DNA of 64,000 bases from Euleptes europaea. Its lineage: Eukaryota; Chordata; Lepidosauria; Squamata; Sphaerodactylidae. The notes below the pieces were generated by a model, which was given only the letters and a program-made list of their open reading frames with translations, did not search any database and was not told the DNA's origin. This document shows, one piece after another, positions 61,607 to 64,000 of this stretch. The DNA lies in assembly GCF_029931775.1 (NCBI RefSeq), contig NC_079324.1, positions 62,379,268 through 62,443,267 on the forward strand, given 5' to 3'. How positions within the stretch are numbered: position 1 is the first letter of the stretch; each line of letters opens with the position of its first letter. The position numbers and the translations under genes were made by a program.

Positions 61607-61828
61607 TGAAGTTGTTTTTTATACCCTGCTTTTGTCTACTATGAGGAGTCTCAAAGAGGTTTATAATCACCTTCCCTTCACCTCCCCACAACGGACACCT
61701 TGTGAGGTAGGTGGGGCTGAGACAGTTTGGAGAGAACTGTGACTGGCCCAAGATCACCCAGCAGGCTTCATGTGGAGAGGTGGAGAAACCAACCCAATTC
61801 TCCAGATTAGAATCTGCCACTTTATGCC
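61607..61828 (-). repeat. older tRNA-derived SINE (about 300 bp family)
   Basis: gttgttttttataccctgcttttgtctactatgaggagtctcaaag ... caacccaattctccagattagaatctgccac. Diverged antisense copy. Confidence 0.8.
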
Positions 61829-62514
61829 ATGGAGTAAATAAGCTTGTTTTGATCACGCCACAAAGTCAACCAGATTTGGCTCTCGGGGCAGTTTATGTGT
61901 GTCAAATAACACCTAAACTGTTTAAAAAAAAAATGATGAACACACGGACAGTACGAAAACCTAACAAAGTGACACCAGCAAAGGCATAATAAAACTGACA
62001 TGCAATAAACAAGCAGCAAGAATAATGTCTTATTTAAAACATACATGGCCAGAATAGTTTTGAAAGGTTAGTGAGAAAGTTTCCCTGTGCACAGTTAACA
62101 CAAAACCAAAAAGCAACGCGAGTACATGCACAAACTTTGCTTTCTCATAAACTGGTACCGACCTCAGAAGAAAAGATACTAATCAGAAGAAAGCATGCCT
62201 GGGCTGGAAGACAGAGGCTTGGGGCAACTTAAAGTCTACGAAACTGGGCGAGGCTGAGTGCCTGGCAGAAGAAGTGAGGAGGGCATGTTAAGTAATGGGA
62301 TTCGTCGGCAGAAAAGGAGCCCCCCGTTAGTCCACACAAAGACTGCAACTGTGTGCTGTTCAATAAACCAAAGTTATCCAACCCTACCAGAGTCCCCTTC
62401 CTGTGGGTCTTGCCATAGGGAGTGTAGCAGCTTCTAGTGGCTGGAGAAGCTTCACTCAACAGGTGAGGTGCCTGCTGCCTGTTGAACTCCTGTCTGTATG
62501 CAGAAGTCAAGTAA

Positions 62515-62805
62515 GAAGAGTTGGTTTTTATATGCCAACTTTCTCTACCACTTAAGGAAGAATCAAACCTGTTTACAATTACCTTCCCTTACCCACAACA
62601 GACACCCTGTGATGTAGGTGGAGCTGAGAGACTAGCCCAAGGTCACCCAACTGGCTTCATGTGTAGGAGTGTGGAAACAAATCCAGTTCACCAGACTAGC
62701 CTCCGCTGCTCATGTGGAGGAGTGGGAAATCGAACCCGGTTCTCCAGATCAGAGTCTACCGCTCCAAACCATGGCTGTTAGCCACTACACCACGCCGGCT
62801 CTCCC
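62515..62805 (-). repeat. tRNA-derived SINE (about 300 bp family)
   Basis: aagaagagttggtttttatatgccaac ... gttagccactacaccacgccggctctcc. Confidence 0.92.
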
Positions 62806-63041
62806 TGGAAGGACAGCAACAACCCTCCCTGGCAAAGGCTTGGTGGATTTCTGCATCTTTACTCTTCACACAAGTAGATTTGCACATGTGGATGGGACCC
62901 ACATGGCAATGCAGAGACTGAAATGCCCCTTCTCCCCTCATAAAGTTGGTACACAGATTTAGCTCTTGGCAGGTGCAGATAAATCCTGTGATGCGTATTG
63001 CACGTGTGCACCCACCTAGGGCTTTCAAATGCTGTGCTCCA

Positions 63042-63125
63042 AGCAGTGCCGGATTTACCTACAGGCTCGGCAGGCTGAATCCTAGGGCCTCAAAATGTAG
63101 GGGGCCTCCGGCCAAGGTGTATTTG
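63042..63125. repeat. hAT-like terminal fragment (CAGTGCCGGATTTA)
   Basis: cagtgccggatttacctacaggctcggcaggctgaatcctagggcctcaaaatgtagggggcctccgg; the other end was replaced by the CR1 copy that follows. Confidence 0.5.
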
Positions 63126-63137
63126 ACACTGTCATAG

Positions 63138-63466
63138 GCCATAGAATCATAGAGTTGGAAGGGACCACCAGGGTTATCTAGTCCAACCCCCTGCACAATG
63201 CAGGAAATTCACAACTACCTCCCCACCACACCCCCAGTGACCCCTACATGCCCAGAAGATGGCTTAGATGCCCTCCCTCTCAAGATCTGCCTAAGGTCAT
63301 AGAATCAGCACTGCTGACAGATGGATGGCTAACCTCTGCTTAAAAACCTCCAGGGAAAGAGAGTTCACCACCTCCTGAGGAAGCCTGTTCCACTGAGGAA
63401 CCGCTCTGTTAGAAATTTTTTTCCTATTATCTAGACAGAAACTCTTTTGATTTAATTTCAAGCAGT
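63138..63466 (-). repeat. CR1 LINE 3' end (antisense)
   Basis: catagaatcatagagttggaagggaccaccagggttatctagtcc ... cctattatctagacagaaactcttttgatttaatttcaagcagttgg. Confidence 0.93.
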
Positions 63467-63469
63467 TGG

Positions 63470-64000
63470 CCTTTCTTATACATGCTGTCATGACACACTG
63501 ATGAACTTTCACTTATACGTGAGACAAAGCCATTAGTCTACAGAAGAGCAGTCACTATCTCATAAAGACCTTTACCAAATTACATACAAGGAAAGAATTC
63601 AGATGGCCTTCCCTAACTCGGAAGCAATCTTGCGGCTGTTTCTTAGCTTAATGGTTACTAACTGCTTAGGTCTTTTTCAAGCCTCAAAAGAATTAAAAAT
63701 GAATTAAGGGGCACAAGAGAGGTTGTTTGCACTGAGCATTCTGTGCATTGAAAGTGACAAACTTAGACAAACAAATTTTGATGAACTTTTGGATGATTTT
63801 GAGAAAGGCTAAAAAAACACCTTTTCAGTCTTATTGTATTTGATTATTGTAGTTTATTTCTTAATATGTATTTTAAAAGAATACAACAGTAACCTTACAA
63901 TTTCATTTCCCTAAAAATTCCTGCTTATTCCACAAAATGTTTACAAAATTCGGTTATTGCAAAAGTTTTCCACAGTGTTTATTTTAACATTTATGTTCCC
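63470..64000. other. AT-rich DNA, nothing recognised
   Basis: No coding or repeat signal that I can support. By synteny with mammals ALDH2 would be expected further right. Confidence 0.5.

Noticed and set aside
1-64000. A previously undescribed multi-gene system
   Set aside because: The only supported genes are the conserved BRAP and ACAD10; the remaining DNA is explained by introns, UTRs, promoter and transposon remnants.

Overview
This window is vertebrate nuclear DNA, almost certainly from a squamate reptile (lizard or snake). The evidence is small exons in long introns, GT-AG splice sites, and a typical squamate repeat set: BovB LINE 3' ends, Sauria-type tRNA SINEs, 5S rRNA-derived SINEs with a BovB-like tail, CR1/L3 and L2 LINE ends, and several hAT DNA transposons. 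I could not determine the species.

There are two protein-coding genes, head to head. On the minus strand, BRAP (BRCA1-associated protein, an E3 ubiquitin ligase of Ras-MAPK signalling) runs from its start codon at 27747 to its stop at 191 in 12 coding exons (590 residues). On the plus strand, ACAD10 (a HAD-like / APH-kinase-like / acyl-CoA dehydrogenase fusion protein) runs from its ATG at 31270 to its stop at 60224 in 20 coding exons (1053 residues). All exon phases join, with no frameshift or in-frame stop, so both genes look intact. The order BRAP-ACAD10 matches the mammalian locus, where ALDH2 follows; ALDH2 is not reached here.

Between the two genes, about 27650-28060, lies a TATA-less CpG-rich promoter region with an ETS-like site, an NRF1-like site and a perfect TCTCGCGAGA palindrome. 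This is the expected shared bidirectional promoter. A short non-autonomous transposon and two L3-type LINE fragments sit directly on the ACAD10 side of it.

The rest is intron, UTR and intergenic DNA dominated by interspersed repeats. Five hAT-type elements are well delimited, four by perfect 8-bp target site duplications, and one of these is nested in another. The most notable points are three GC-AG introns in ACAD10, hAT elements filled with GC-rich palindromic arrays, a tandem 5S-derived SINE pair, hairpin-forming repeats near 43.0 kb, and an LTR fossil near 56.4 kb. I found no undescribed multi-gene system: both genes are conserved single-copy housekeeping-type genes and the novelty lies in the transposons and splice sites.
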